From: Balamuthia mandrillaris
Lineage: Eukaryota > Discosea > Longamoebia > Balamuthiidae
DNA: 64,000 bases
Direction: 5' to 3'
Assembly: GCA_031835245.1 (NCBI GenBank)
Contig: JAVKOQ010000208.1
Span: 1-64,000, forward strand
The position numbers and the translations under genes are program-made. Below, piece by piece: positions 12,232 to 22,577 of the stretch. Position 1 is the first letter of the stretch. The number at the start of each line of letters is the position of its first letter. The notes beneath the pieces are model-generated. The model was not told the origin of the DNA. It worked only from the letters and a program-made list of their open reading frames with translations, and did no database searches.

Positions 12232-13424
12232 GAACCATCCGAAATATGGTATGAGAACGACTGCTCATTTCGTTAAAGTTGGTTGCTCCGACATGGCGAT
12301 GAGCCTCTCCAGCCGCAATGATGGACATCACTTGTTCAGGCGATAACACAATTTCCTCTTTTAAGCCCCCAACAAATACCCCTTTCTGTATTTTTGTGTA
12401 TTTTAGTGAGTTTTTGCTTCGTTTTCGTCTCATTTTAAATGCGTTAAAACAAAAATAACGCAATAAAGATAAGAGAGAATGAAAGAGAAGGGTACGTACT
12501 TCTGGAGATTCATGAATCTTCAAATTACCGTTCTCAGGAGAAAGCAGGTCGTTGATAACTTCGTTGTATATCTCCAAATAAGAAACTCTTAAAAGAAACT
12601 CTCGTTCGGGTGTCTATTACAGTTATTGGGTTATCAAACAGAAGAAAGGCTTTCAGAACTTCAAAGAAAGGTGTTCAGAGAAACACAGGAAGAAGAAGGC
12701 GAAGAAGAAACCTGTTTGATGTATGAAAACACGTCTTGAATGGCCAGAGGGATCGTGCCAGGATTCTTTTTGGTGCCTTTCATGGTGTAGGTCTTTCCTG
12801 AAGCCGTCTGTCCATATACAAACATTGTACCTGGTTGTAGGGAGAAGCGGTAGCACGGATAAGAAAGAAAGGAACGACAAGAACGAATATATAGATACAT
12901 TGTGTACAAGAAGAAGAAAAGAAGAAGAAGAAGATCAACAACAACAAGAAGAACAAAAGCACCACTACCACCACAACAACAACGAGAAGAAGAAGAACAA
13001 CACCAAGCACACGAAAAAGAGGAAGAGGAGAAAAGAGGGCAGTACCATTGAAGCCTTCCATGGCAGACCAAACTATCTTCTCGCCCATTTTCTCGTAGAC
13101 CTCCTGATTGAGGACCTGTGGCCCAAATACCTGGTCTGCACAGTCATAGTTCAGCCACACAAGAGAAAGAGAAGACGAAAAAGAGAAAGAGAAAGAGAGA
13201 AGAAAAGAGACAAGAGAGAGGGAGGAGACGAGAGATGAGTTACCAAAAGTGAACTTGACGTCTCTCTTCGCAGCCGCGTAGCTATCCGGAAAGGACGAGG
13301 CAGAGCAGTAGACGCTCCTGTTGGAATCGGTGCGCCACACCTCGGTGTAGCCCTGTTGCCTCTCCCTCCTCATCAGAGGCCTAATCCTCACCGCCACTGA
13401 AATATTTTCCTCTTTGCGAGACAT
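9822..13424 (-). CDS. Kinesin-7 (CENP-E-type) motor protein
   Basis: Twelve exons (13424-13244, 13135-13046, 12830-12712, 12613-12500, 12385-12236, 12096-11995, 11895-11768, 11706-11034, 10957-10616, 10539-10291, 10190-10050, 9926-9822) give about 797 residues in continuous phase. The motor domain is N-terminal. It starts [10 protein letters not shown], has the P-loop [10 protein letters not shown], switch I as NEMSSRSH, switch II as DLAGSE, and [13 protein letters not shown]. The neck [20 protein letters not shown] followed by ALIQKY is typical of kinesin-7, a plus-end motor used in chromosome congression or cytokinesis. A long coiled coil, a Ser/Pro-rich linker and further C-terminal coiled coil follow. 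It is shorter than animal CENP-E and closer in size to plant and protist kinesin-7 forms. Introns hold (CT)n at 12191-12227 and a (TTTTC)n tract on the coding strand. Confidence 0.9.
9961..10044. repeat. (GAAAA)n microsatellite in the last kinesin intron
   Basis: About 17 perfect pentanucleotide units; TTTTC on the coding strand of the host gene. Confidence 0.97.
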
Positions 13425-13788
13425 CTCCTGTTATTTGTTTGTTAACAAACCGGCCTAACACGGTTACACTTGGGTTTGCCGTCCTTTCCCCCCCTTCCTC
13501 AGGGAACAGAAGAAGAAGAGGAAGAAGAAAGAGGGGGACTCTTCTTCGCCTTCTTGCCTGGTTATTTTTTTTCTTCTTCCTCTGTTTTTCCGTGACGACA
13601 TGAATAATAAAGTTTCGGGCGACCATTTTGTTGACATTTTGAGCATTACTTCTGTTCTGTTTTTCCACTCATGACGACACAAAAACTCTTCTTACGGTAA
13701 TTGTTGTCGACAGTTGAATCCAAAATAATTTTTTTATTCCTTATTTTCTTTTCATTCTATTAATATTTTTCTTTTATTTTTCTTTCGT
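13425..13788. other. Spacer between kinesin and ABC-F genes
   Basis: Both flanking genes run on the minus strand, so this holds the kinesin promoter and the ABC-F 3' flank. The half next to the ABC-F gene is T-rich. Short open frames on the minus strand (13381-13682) are low-complexity and I do not consider them genes. Confidence 0.5.
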
Positions 13789-16700
13789 TTAAAAGTTGAA
13801 CTTGTTTTCAACGAGGATGGACTTTTTGTAAGCCTCAAAGTCGCCCTCGTGACGCTTCACCGTGCCCTTGTTGACGACCCAGAGGTCCTGGCACACCGTC
13901 TTGATCAGGCGCTCGTCGTGGGTGACGAGGACCAACCCGCCGGTGAACTCGTTCAGGGCGCCAGCCAACACGTCCACCGTCTCCACATCCAAATGGTTCG
14001 TCGGCTGTGTGTGCATATGTTAGGTTAGAGAGTTTTTTCCTGAGGTTTAAACAAGAACGCAAACAAAAAACAAAAACAACAACATTACCTCGTCGAGAAT
14101 AAGGAAATGCGGCTTCAACCATCCCAACAACGCAAACACCACACGGCTCTTCTGTCCTCCGCTGAGCGTGCCAATGGGCTGCAAGGCCAAATCCCCGGTG
14201 ACTCCGTACCTTCCCATGTGAGCCCTCATTGCCTGCGGGTCGCTCCCTGGGAAGCTCTTCACGAAAAACTCCAAGGGAGAGTCCTCCAGGCTGAGCTGGT
14301 CGACGTGATGCTGGCTGAACGTGCCAAAGCGGATGCGGCGGTGGATGAAGACAAAGCCTTTGCTTGGTTTGAGCTCCCCAGTGATGAGTTTGAGCAGCGT
14401 GGTTTTGCCTTGGCCGTTCGCTCCCACCTGTTTTTTTTGGTGTTACAAGCATTTGAGTTAGACAAAGAGAAAACAAAAAAAAAAAAAGGATTAACATAAT
14501 ACAAACGTTACGAACGGAAAAATAAACAAACAAAAAAACAGCAAAAACAAAATAAAAATAGAAAGTTTGTAGAGAGAGAAATATACCAATGCAACTCTAC
14601 TATCCATATCAAGACTGAACGAAAGTTTTGTGAAAAGCTCTGGCGGACCCTTCTTTTTCCCTCCTTTCTTGCCGCTCAACGTCGGATTTGTATTTCCTCC
14701 TGCTGCTGAAATGCTTCCAACCGCTCCAAGTCCTTTCTTCGGAGGATAAGCAAAGGAGACCTCGTCAAACTGTATCAAAGGCGGGGCCAGCTCCTCCGGC
14801 TCAGGAAAGCTAAAGGAGCAAGTGGGGTCCTCCAAGAGGGCAGGGATCATCTCCATCTTATCCAACATCTTTATTCTGCTCTGCACGAGGGAGGCTCTGC
14901 CGGCTTTGTAGCGGAACCTATCGATGAACTGTTGCACGTGGGCACGAAGCTTTTCCTGAGCCTCCACCGCCTTGGCTTGGTTCTTTAGCCGTTCCATGCG
15001 GCTGCGCTCAAAGGTATCGTAGTTGCCGTGGTAAGTTGTTAGCTGTTCTGCTTGCAAGTGGATCACATCGGTTACCACCTGTTTTTTTGTTATTGTTGAT
15101 GGTTTAATAAAGAGAAAGAAATGAAGAAGTAACAACGAAGATAGTAAACATGATGCAAGAAAAAGCAAAGATAATGAGATAAGAGAGAGCGACTAAAGAA
15201 AAATTAAGCTTGAGACAAACGAGAGGTAAAACGTACATTGTTCAAAAAATTCCTGTCGTGAGAAACGACGAGCAAAGTGCTCTCCCACTGTTGCAGATAG
15301 GCCTCCAGCCATAACACAGCTGAAATGTCCAACATGTTAGTCGGCTCGTCCAACAACAGCAAGTCCGGCTTACAAAAGAGGGCGCGAGAGAGGGCCATCC
15401 TCATTCTCCAACCACCCGAAAATTCTTTGGTGGGTCTCTGTTGAGCCTCTTGAGAGAAGCCCAAACCAGCCAAGATGGCAGCTGCTCGTGCTTCGGAACT
15501 GTCCGCATCAATCTCCTGCAAGCGAGCATAAATAGCAGCCAAACGAGAGCCTTTCTCAGGAGCAACAGCAGCAGGAGAAGGAGAGAATGATTTGTTGATG
15601 CCTCCTTGTTTGGCAAGTTTCTTGGCTAACCTGGCTTCTTCCTTTTCTTGCATTTCTTTGAGGATTTGTTTTTCCTCTGTGAGCAAAGCTTCTCGCTCCG
15701 CATCTGCTTCTAGCACACTTTGTAACACTGTCTTATCACTTCCTACCGCCTTTTTGTGCGATGTGTTTGGTATTGTGGGTTTAGAAAAAGAACAAAAGAA
15801 AAAAGGGGAAAAATAAGTACCTCTTGTTCCACGTGAAGTATTTGCAAGTGAGCAGGAATGCCTGCAATATCTCTGCCTGCAATATGTCGAAGAAGAGTTG
15901 TTTTACCAGCTCCGTTACGTCCAACTAAACCGTACCGCCTTTTAGAGAATAAAGTTTAATAACAGCGACAACAAATAGAAACTAGGCAAAGAAAAGAAAA
16001 GAGGAGGGTTGTACCGTCCAGCAGCGAGTGATATAGATGAATCCCGAATGAGAGTGCGGCCAGATACCTGGATATCAAAATTGTGAAGCTGAACGTCTCG
16101 AGACTTGTCTGCGCCCGGTGGCCGCCTCATAAATACGGCAGTGTCCCGTCTAGCGTTGGCAAGCGCTTCTTTCTCTCTCATCTTCTCTTTCTTGTATCTC
16201 ATCAATGCCTCTATAGAGAAGTTATTTGGGGAATAAAGGATTGAAGATTAACAAACACATATTGGTTTTTGAAAGGTACTGGAAGAGAGAGCATAAACAA
16301 AACACAAACACAGAGAAAGAGAAAGAGAGAGTAAAAAACAGATAAAAGAAACCATGACAGAGGATGAGAGAGACGAAAGAAAGCACAAGGAAGAAACACG
16401 CAAGAGAGAATAAACCTTTCTTTTCTTTCTTCAAACGAGCATCCTCAGAATTATCAACAAACTCGTTGACAACCGTTTTGTTGCCGGCAACCTTGGCCCC
16501 TCGTCCCATCTTGGGCGTATAGCCAAAGCTTAGACTCATAGCAGCCTCCTCTTCCGTCACTGCGCTCGTCATCTGCACCGGAGCGTCCAACAGCCTCAAG
16601 GAGTCGCTGCTTGTCTTCACGCGTTTGATAGAAATGAGGAGACGAAAACAAAACCAAAAGGAAGAGGGAAGAAAGCGAAACAACAGCAGAACGAAGAATG

Positions 16701-17110
16701 AAGAGAAGAAAGAATAAAGAAGAAGCGAGAAGAAAGAACAAAGAGGAAGAGAAACAGAGCAATCACAAACCTCAGTTTTAGCGGAACGACCAAAGAGCAC
16801 TTGCGAGAGGGTGTCACAGATGTCTTTTACCGCCTTCTCCTCGATGCCAGAGTCAGCGAGGAAGGGACCAATCGAGTCGCTGACCGACTCTCCGTCAGAC
16901 GGATTGAACTCCTGCAAGATGGCTATTTTGGTGGCAGCGAGTTGCGATGTTCATTCATTCAGCCTTGGTTTTTTAAAAAAAGCAAAGAAAGACAGAGAAC
17001 AAAAAAAAAAACCGCTAACCAACGACGTAGTCGATCATGGAAGTGTCCAAGCTGCCGACATGCTCCCCCAATGCCTCCGTCAAGCCCGTTCGAACCTTTT
17101 CTTCTTCCAT
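13789..17110 (-). CDS. ABCF3: ABC-F ATPase, GCN20/ABCF3 type
   Basis: Nine exons (17110-17020, 16922-16771, 16614-16416, 16210-16015, 15938-15821, 15749-15237, 15078-14587, 14427-14089, 14004-13789) give about 771 residues, close to yeast Gcn20 (752). There are two ABC cassettes and no membrane helices. The first Walker A is GRNGAGKTT, with FSGGWRMRM as signature and [11 protein letters not shown] as Walker B. The second Walker A is GANGQGKTT, with LSGGQKSR and LDEPTNHLD. The N-terminal segment (IDYVV then [11 protein letters not shown]) matches the Gcn20 region that binds Gcn1. The expected role is ribosome-associated activation of the Gcn2 amino-acid starvation response together with Gcn1. 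The start was chosen as the first ATG of the conserved N-terminal segment. Confidence 0.92.
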
Positions 17111-17815
17111 GGTGCTCCTTTTTTTTTTTTTTTTGTTCCCCCCCAAAAAAAAATATGAGACGGAAGGCAAAAACAAGGAGAAAGAAGAAGAAGAAGAAGA
17201 AGAAGAAGAGAAAAAAAGCGGGCGCTGCTGCTGGTTTTTCTCCTCCTTTCTTTTTTTTCCCTTCTCTTTCTCTGCTTTTCTTTTTTTTTCTCGCCTTTTT
17301 CTTTCTTCCTTGTTTTTCCCCCCTTTGATTGTTTTGAAGGGAAAAGCACCCCTCAGAAAACGACGTGTCGCGCTCTGCTCTCTCCTCTCCTTATCTCTCT
17401 CTCTCTCTCCTCTCGTCTCTCCCTCTCTCCTTCTGTCCGCTCCTCTCCTCTCCTCTCGTCCCTCCTCTCCCTCTCTCGTCGCGACACTCTCTTTTCTCAC
17501 CCTCTTCTCTCTCTGTCCTCCGCTCCTCGCTCTTCTCCTCCCTTCCACAAGACGCCATCATTCAGCAGAGTCGGAGCAAACTCAGAGCACTCGAAAAAAG
17601 TGCAGCCAAGTTTTTCTTGCTTCAGAAAATTGGAACGTTTGGAGTCATCCTCTTCCCGGCAGGAGTAAAAAAGACCTGCAACATGGATAAGCCACCTATA
17701 TTTTTTTTCATCCTGAGCAAAAAAACGAGGGTACGAAGGAGAAGAGGCCTCAAACCCCACAAAAAGGCCCTGGAGGATCGGTCGCTTTTCGGTTATGGGT
17801 GGCTCTTAGTTTGAT
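17111..17815. other. Low-complexity region upstream of the ABC-F gene
   Basis: Positions 17111-17350 alternate T-rich and GAA-rich tracts. Positions 17380-17550 are CT-rich. From 17560 to 17812 an open frame exists on each strand, but neither shows a recognisable domain, a good start or clear splice partners. It could hold a short exon of an unrecognised gene. Confidence 0.4.
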
Positions 17816-19765
17816 TCATGACGACATGACCGTTCGCGCAGAGGAAATGGAAAAAGCAAAAAAAACAAGAGAGAGAAAGCAAAAACAAAGAGAACAAATG
17901 AAAGAATGAAAAGAAAAGAAAACACTGCATGTGAGAAAAGGAAGTTGGTGGTTTTTTCACCAAATTAAATGCCCTTTACCTAGACTAACTTATCTACCTT
18001 TTTGATCAAACCAAGAACTATTCTAATTTTATCTTTCCTTTGTAAGTGTTACACTTAAGAGAAAGAGGGATTGGCACAACCCAAGGCTGGATTGTAAGGA
18101 TATGTTGTAAAATGAAAACAAGAATGACAGTGAAGACAAAGTGTCACAACCAGGCCTTGGGTCATGCCAATTCCTTACTCTCATACAATGCTCACAAAGA
18201 AGAAATAAAATTGGAGTGGTTCTTGGTTTGCTCTTATTAAAAAGACCTGCTTTGTGTGTACAGTTTCTTTCTTTAATTCTTTTATTCCCTCTTCTTTTTC
18301 TTTTTCCTCCCTTATTGAGTAAAGAAATAATGAGAGATTAAGTTGATTGGCTGGCTGACATCATTCAAGCAATAGACAGGATTGCACCATATGACAAAAG
18401 TAAGTCCAAGATCCAACCTTCATTGACTAAAGGTAAAGAGTACAAGTAAAGAATCTTATTGTAAGTTGTAAGTTGAAAGTTGTAAGTTGTGTTAAGAAGA
18501 AAGAAGAAACAAGGAGAGGTGGTATTTAAAGGAAGAAGAAAGATCCATAAACAAACAGGGCACAAAATAGAAAAAAGAGAGAAAAGGAAACATCAAGGAA
18601 AGAGAAGGGGAAGAAAAGAGGTTTCCTCAAGTTGATGGCTGAAAGAGAAGTCAGCACAAAGAAGAGCTACTATGTTGGAGTTTTTCAACAAATACAAGAA
18701 TACAAGACTTTTAATTATTTATATGTTTTTTTAAAAATTGCAGCTAATCTCATACAACAAAGATATACTACAATAAAGCAATTAAAGTTTCCGACCCCAC
18801 TTAAACTTTCTTAAAGAATGCAAACAACATATAATGATGAAAAAAAAAATGTGAAATATTTTTTAAATAAACATGAATTTCTTTACAATTCTGTGTTTCC
18901 TTGTTAACTCATCTGTTTTCAACCATTTCTTACCCAAGTTTATTTCTTCTCTATCTTATAATTTGTTGTTAATTGTTGAAAAGGGTGAATAATATAAATG
19001 GATAGTACAAATCCAAAGTATTATTCAAAAAGGAAACAAAGGAACAAAGATGTTAAAAGGAAAAGGTGTAATGTGAATAAAACAAAACCAACTAAAAGAA
19101 AAAGAAAAGGAAGTAATTTAAAGATAAAGATTAAGAAATAAAAGGAAGCAGCCTGGTGATTGTTCCAATTACAAATGTCAATAGAAAAAAAAAGATTAAG
19201 CTGCAATGGAGCTAATATGTTAAGAGTAATTCTCACATGGACAGAGTTTATGTCTTTTGGATATTGTTGATATATTATTTAGAATAATGAAACCACTCAT
19301 CCACAATACTTATTCTTATCTCTCCTGGTATCTATATTTCTTTTTGTCATTTTATTTAACATTTTATCTAAGTTTAAAAAATGAGTAATTTGTTAAGCTG
19401 TTCTTCACCAGCCTTATTGAAGAAATTGGGATAAGTGTTATGAAAGAGTGTTTTAATAGTGTTTTTAATGATTTACCCTTTTTGTTTCTTATTAGCCCTT
19501 TGGTTTTCAGTGTCTTTGAGGCTAATTCATTTTATTTTTGTCTTTTATTATCATTAGTTATTATTTTAGTTAATTTTAATATAAAAAAACTCAACAAAAG
19601 CATTACTTTTTTGTTCTTTCTGAAAAATTTGTTTTGTTTAAAATACATTGACTAAGAGTTGTTAATAACTTTAAAAAGGTTACAAGAGTGTTTAAAGCAC
19701 TTATCAAGTATTGATATGATGGAAATATTTGAAGGTTAACAAAGTGAAAGAGAATAAGAGCATGA
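17816..19765. other. AT-rich non-coding island downstream of PPR-A
   Basis: Base composition changes sharply to AT-rich. No exon with coding character is visible on either strand. The only ordered structure is the repeat at 18007-18400 (separate entry). Short open frames here are random-looking and rich in Phe, Leu and Lys. Confidence 0.6.
18007..18400 (-). repeat. Dispersed repeat R1 with internal foldback arms
   Basis: Arms at 18007-18095 and 18144-18232 are imperfect reverse complements of each other. They share CAAACCAAGAAC at the outside and TTGGCACAACCCAAGG (or its complement) inside. The rest, to about 18400, contains the word TTGGCTGGCTGACATCATTC. The same order of segments, reverse-complemented, occurs at 63178-63396 beside PPR-B. 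It is non-coding. It may be a non-autonomous DNA element or a segment duplicated together with the PPR genes. Confidence 0.6.
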
Positions 19766-22577
19766 TCACCAATAATCCCCACAAGAGCAGTGCCCATCAG
19801 GAGAGAAGTGATGAAAGCGATTGCCATCCCTCACCAGGATCTCCCGCTGAGTGACCTTGGCAATGAACTTGGTGGCTGTGTGGCAGTCCCCACACACCCT
19901 CAGGTTCTTCATGATCTGCAAGGGCTGCCCTGGTGGTGTGCTCAGCAGCCCGAAGGCGATGGCCAGCTTCTCGCTGTGATAGCACAGCTCTTCCTCCTTC
20001 TGCTCGTCCTCCACATCATGCAGCACCCACTCCGTGGCTGGTTGGTATCCTGCTGCCTTCATCTGTTGGATCAGCTGGTCCAGGTGGTGGAAGATCTCTG
20101 TGCTGCGAGGATGGCTGCGGTCCTTCACCGCAAAGCTGTGCACCTCCCCATCCACCGTGATCCAGCTCCTCCCTGCCTCTTTCTTCACCTTCCGCTCCTT
20201 CATCTCCTTCCGCACCTTCTCCACCTCTTCCCATCGCCCTGCTGCTGCCAAGATGTTGGACAGCACCACAAAGGAGGATGCATCCTTTGGATTCAATGCA
20301 ATGGCTTGCTCTGCTGCTCTTTTCCCTCGCTCCACGTCCTTGGCCCCTCGGCAGGCCCCCAGCAAGGCCTTCCATGTCACGGCATCAGGAGGGACCTCCA
20401 TGGTGTGGATCAAGGCTTCTGCCTCCTCCAGTCTTCCTGCCCGCCCCAACAGGTCCACCGTGCAGTTGAAATGTTCCGTGGTGGGTTGGATGTTATGCTT
20501 CTCTCTCATGGCAGCAAAGCAGGCCAAGCCTTCCTCCACCAGCCCTGTGTGGCTGCACGCGTTCAGCACATTGATGAAGGTGATGGCGTCCGGCTGCACG
20601 CCTTGTTCTTGCATCTCCTGCAGTGCGGCCAGTGCTGCTTTGCCTTGGCCATGCAGCCCATGCATGGCGATCATTGCATTCCACGTGATCACATTCCGTT
20701 CCTTCATTTGCTGGAAGACCTTGCATGCCTCCTCCAGCTCCCCACACTTGCCGTACATGTCGATGAGGGCGGTGGAGAGAACAACATTGGGAAGCAAGCT
20801 CCTCCGCAGCAGTTCTGCATGCAAACGGTTGCCTGTCTTCAAGTCTGCTGTGCTGGCACAGGCCTTCAGCACAGCAGCGAAGGTGAAGGCGTTTGCTGCC
20901 AGCCCGGATTGCTCCATCTCTTTGAACAGCTGCAAGGCTTCCTCCCCATGACCACTTTGGGCTGCCGCGGCAATCATGGCGGTCCAGGTCACTACGTCCC
21001 GTTCCTTCATTCCTTGGAACACTGCACGCGCCTCTTCCATCTTCCCACAGGTTCCATACATGTTGATGAGGGCAGTGGAAAGAACGGTGTTTCCTTGCAA
21101 GCCCCTTCGCAGCAGCTCGGCGTGCACCTGCTTGCCTGTCTTCAAGTCTGCTGTGCTGGCGCAGGCCTTCAGCACGGCAGCGAAGGTGAAGGCATTTGCT
21201 GCCACCCCCGCTTGTTGCATCTCTTCAAACAGCTGCAAGGCCTCTTTACCATTCTCACGTTGAGCTTCCTCTGCAATCATGGCGGTCCAGGTCACCACAT
21301 TCCGTTCCTTCATCGCCTGGAACACCGCACGTGCCTCCTCCATCTTCCCACACTTGCCATACATGCTGATCAGGGCTGTTGCCTCGGAGAGACTCAAGGA
21401 GCCGCGGCGCAGCATCTCCTCATGCACTCGCTTCCCCGTCTCCACATCCTTCGTCATTCCACAGGCCTTCAGCACAACAGCAAAGGTGAAGGCGTCGGCT
21501 GACACATCTACCTTCTCCATCTCTTGGAAAAGCTGCAAGGCCTCCGTCCCATCTCCGCTTTGGGTTTCTGCTGTAATCATGGCGGTCCAGGTCACCACGT
21601 CCCGTTCCTTCATTCCTTGGAACACCGCACGTGCCTCCTCCATCTTCCTACACTTGCCATACATGCTGATCAGAGCGTTTGCCTCGGAGAGACTCAAGGA
21701 GCCGCGGCGCAGCATCTCCTCATGCACTCGCTTCCCCGTCTCCACATCCTTCGTCATTCCACAGGCCTTGAGAACAATGGAGAAGGTGAAGGCGTCTGCT
21801 GGAACGCCGGCCTCCTCCATTTCTTGGAACAGCTGCAAGGCTTCCTTTCCACCCCCACATTGTGTGCACGCTTGCATCATGGCGTTCCACATCGCCGCTC
21901 CGCCTTTCTCCCCCTTGCCTCGCTCTTGTTGCTGTTGGTGGTAGTGATGGAAGACTTCACGGGCCAAGTCCAGGCGACCACATGCCCCATACGCAGTGAT
22001 CAGCGAAGCCGCCAGGCGGGAAAACACCTCCTGGTCAGAAGAAGAGTGGTGGAGGTGGGCGTGCACCCTCTGGCTGGCCTTGAGGTTCCTCTCCTGCTTG
22101 CACCGTTTCAGCAAGGCCAAGAGGACCTTCTCCCCCGCTCTCTCCCCTCCCCTTTCCATCTCCCCCAACACCCTCTTCACCGCTTCTGCTTCCAGGCGGC
22201 CTCCTCTTCCTCCTCCTCCTCCTTGTGCCAGCGCTTGCAGTTGCTCTTGTCCCGCATGCCTCCCGACCTCCCTCCTGCTGCTGGCCTCCTTGGTTTCTGT
22301 CCTGCCTGCCACCCTGCTGGAGGCGCTGGGCCGGTGCTGCTCTCTTTGGTTTCTCTGCTTGTCCTCTGCTCTGCCTTCTGCTGTTTGATGGTGGGAGGGT
22401 GAGTGAAAGAAGAAAGAAGAAGAACAGGACAGAGGACAGGAACATACCAGAACAGACACAAGAGTGGAAGTAGCGGACAGGAAGGACTGGGACAAGGAGA
22501 GACGGGACGGGAAAGTGCAGGGAAGCAGGGAGGGGAAAGGGTGTCCTCTGCACTCCCCTGATCATCTGTTGCCACAT
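19766..22577 (-). CDS. PPR-DYW organelle RNA-editing factor (PPR-A)
   Basis: Two exons (22577-22448 and 22380-19766) are inferred, about 914 residues. A 67-nt intron beginning GTATGT and ending CAG restores an N-terminus matching PPR-B (PFPLPASLHFP), a likely mitochondrial presequence. The body is a run of P-L-S type PPR repeats with five P motifs (MWNAMM, three TWTAMI, TWNAMI). E1/E2 motifs and a complete DYW cytidine-deaminase domain follow. The deaminase shows the zinc-site HSEKLAIAFG (HxE) and CGDCHTATK (CxxC), and ends exactly in CSCGDYW. The PG box reads AGRSW, not PGxSW. By family knowledge it would bind one organelle transcript and convert C to U. Two internal PLS triplets are almost identical copies 300 bp apart. 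Only one intron, unlike most neighbours, and AT-rich flanks suggest late arrival. If the intron is not used, the frame opens at 22495. Confidence 0.9.
21301..21900 (-). repeat. Tandem 300-bp duplication of one PLS repeat triplet inside PPR-A
   Basis: The stretch 21601-21900 repeats 21301-21600 with an exact 300 bp offset. For example, GCCTCGGAGAGACTCAAGG starts at 21381 and again at 21681. The unit is one P+L+S triplet of 100 codons, so the reading frame is kept. Confidence 0.9.

Noticed and set aside
17365-17814. Plus-strand 149-codon frame upstream of ABC-F
   Set aside because: First half is CT-repeat translation; second half has no motif, no clear start and an equally open opposite strand.
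18007-18233. Possible structured RNA gene from the foldback arms
   Set aside because: No tRNA or snRNA signature, and the second copy has only one arm, so a repeat element is simpler.
19790-22402. Long plus-strand frames opposite PPR-A (570 and 305 residues)
   Set aside because: Antisense shadows produced by the GC-rich, repeat-structured PPR coding sequence; no domains, and the minus strand carries a full DYW protein.
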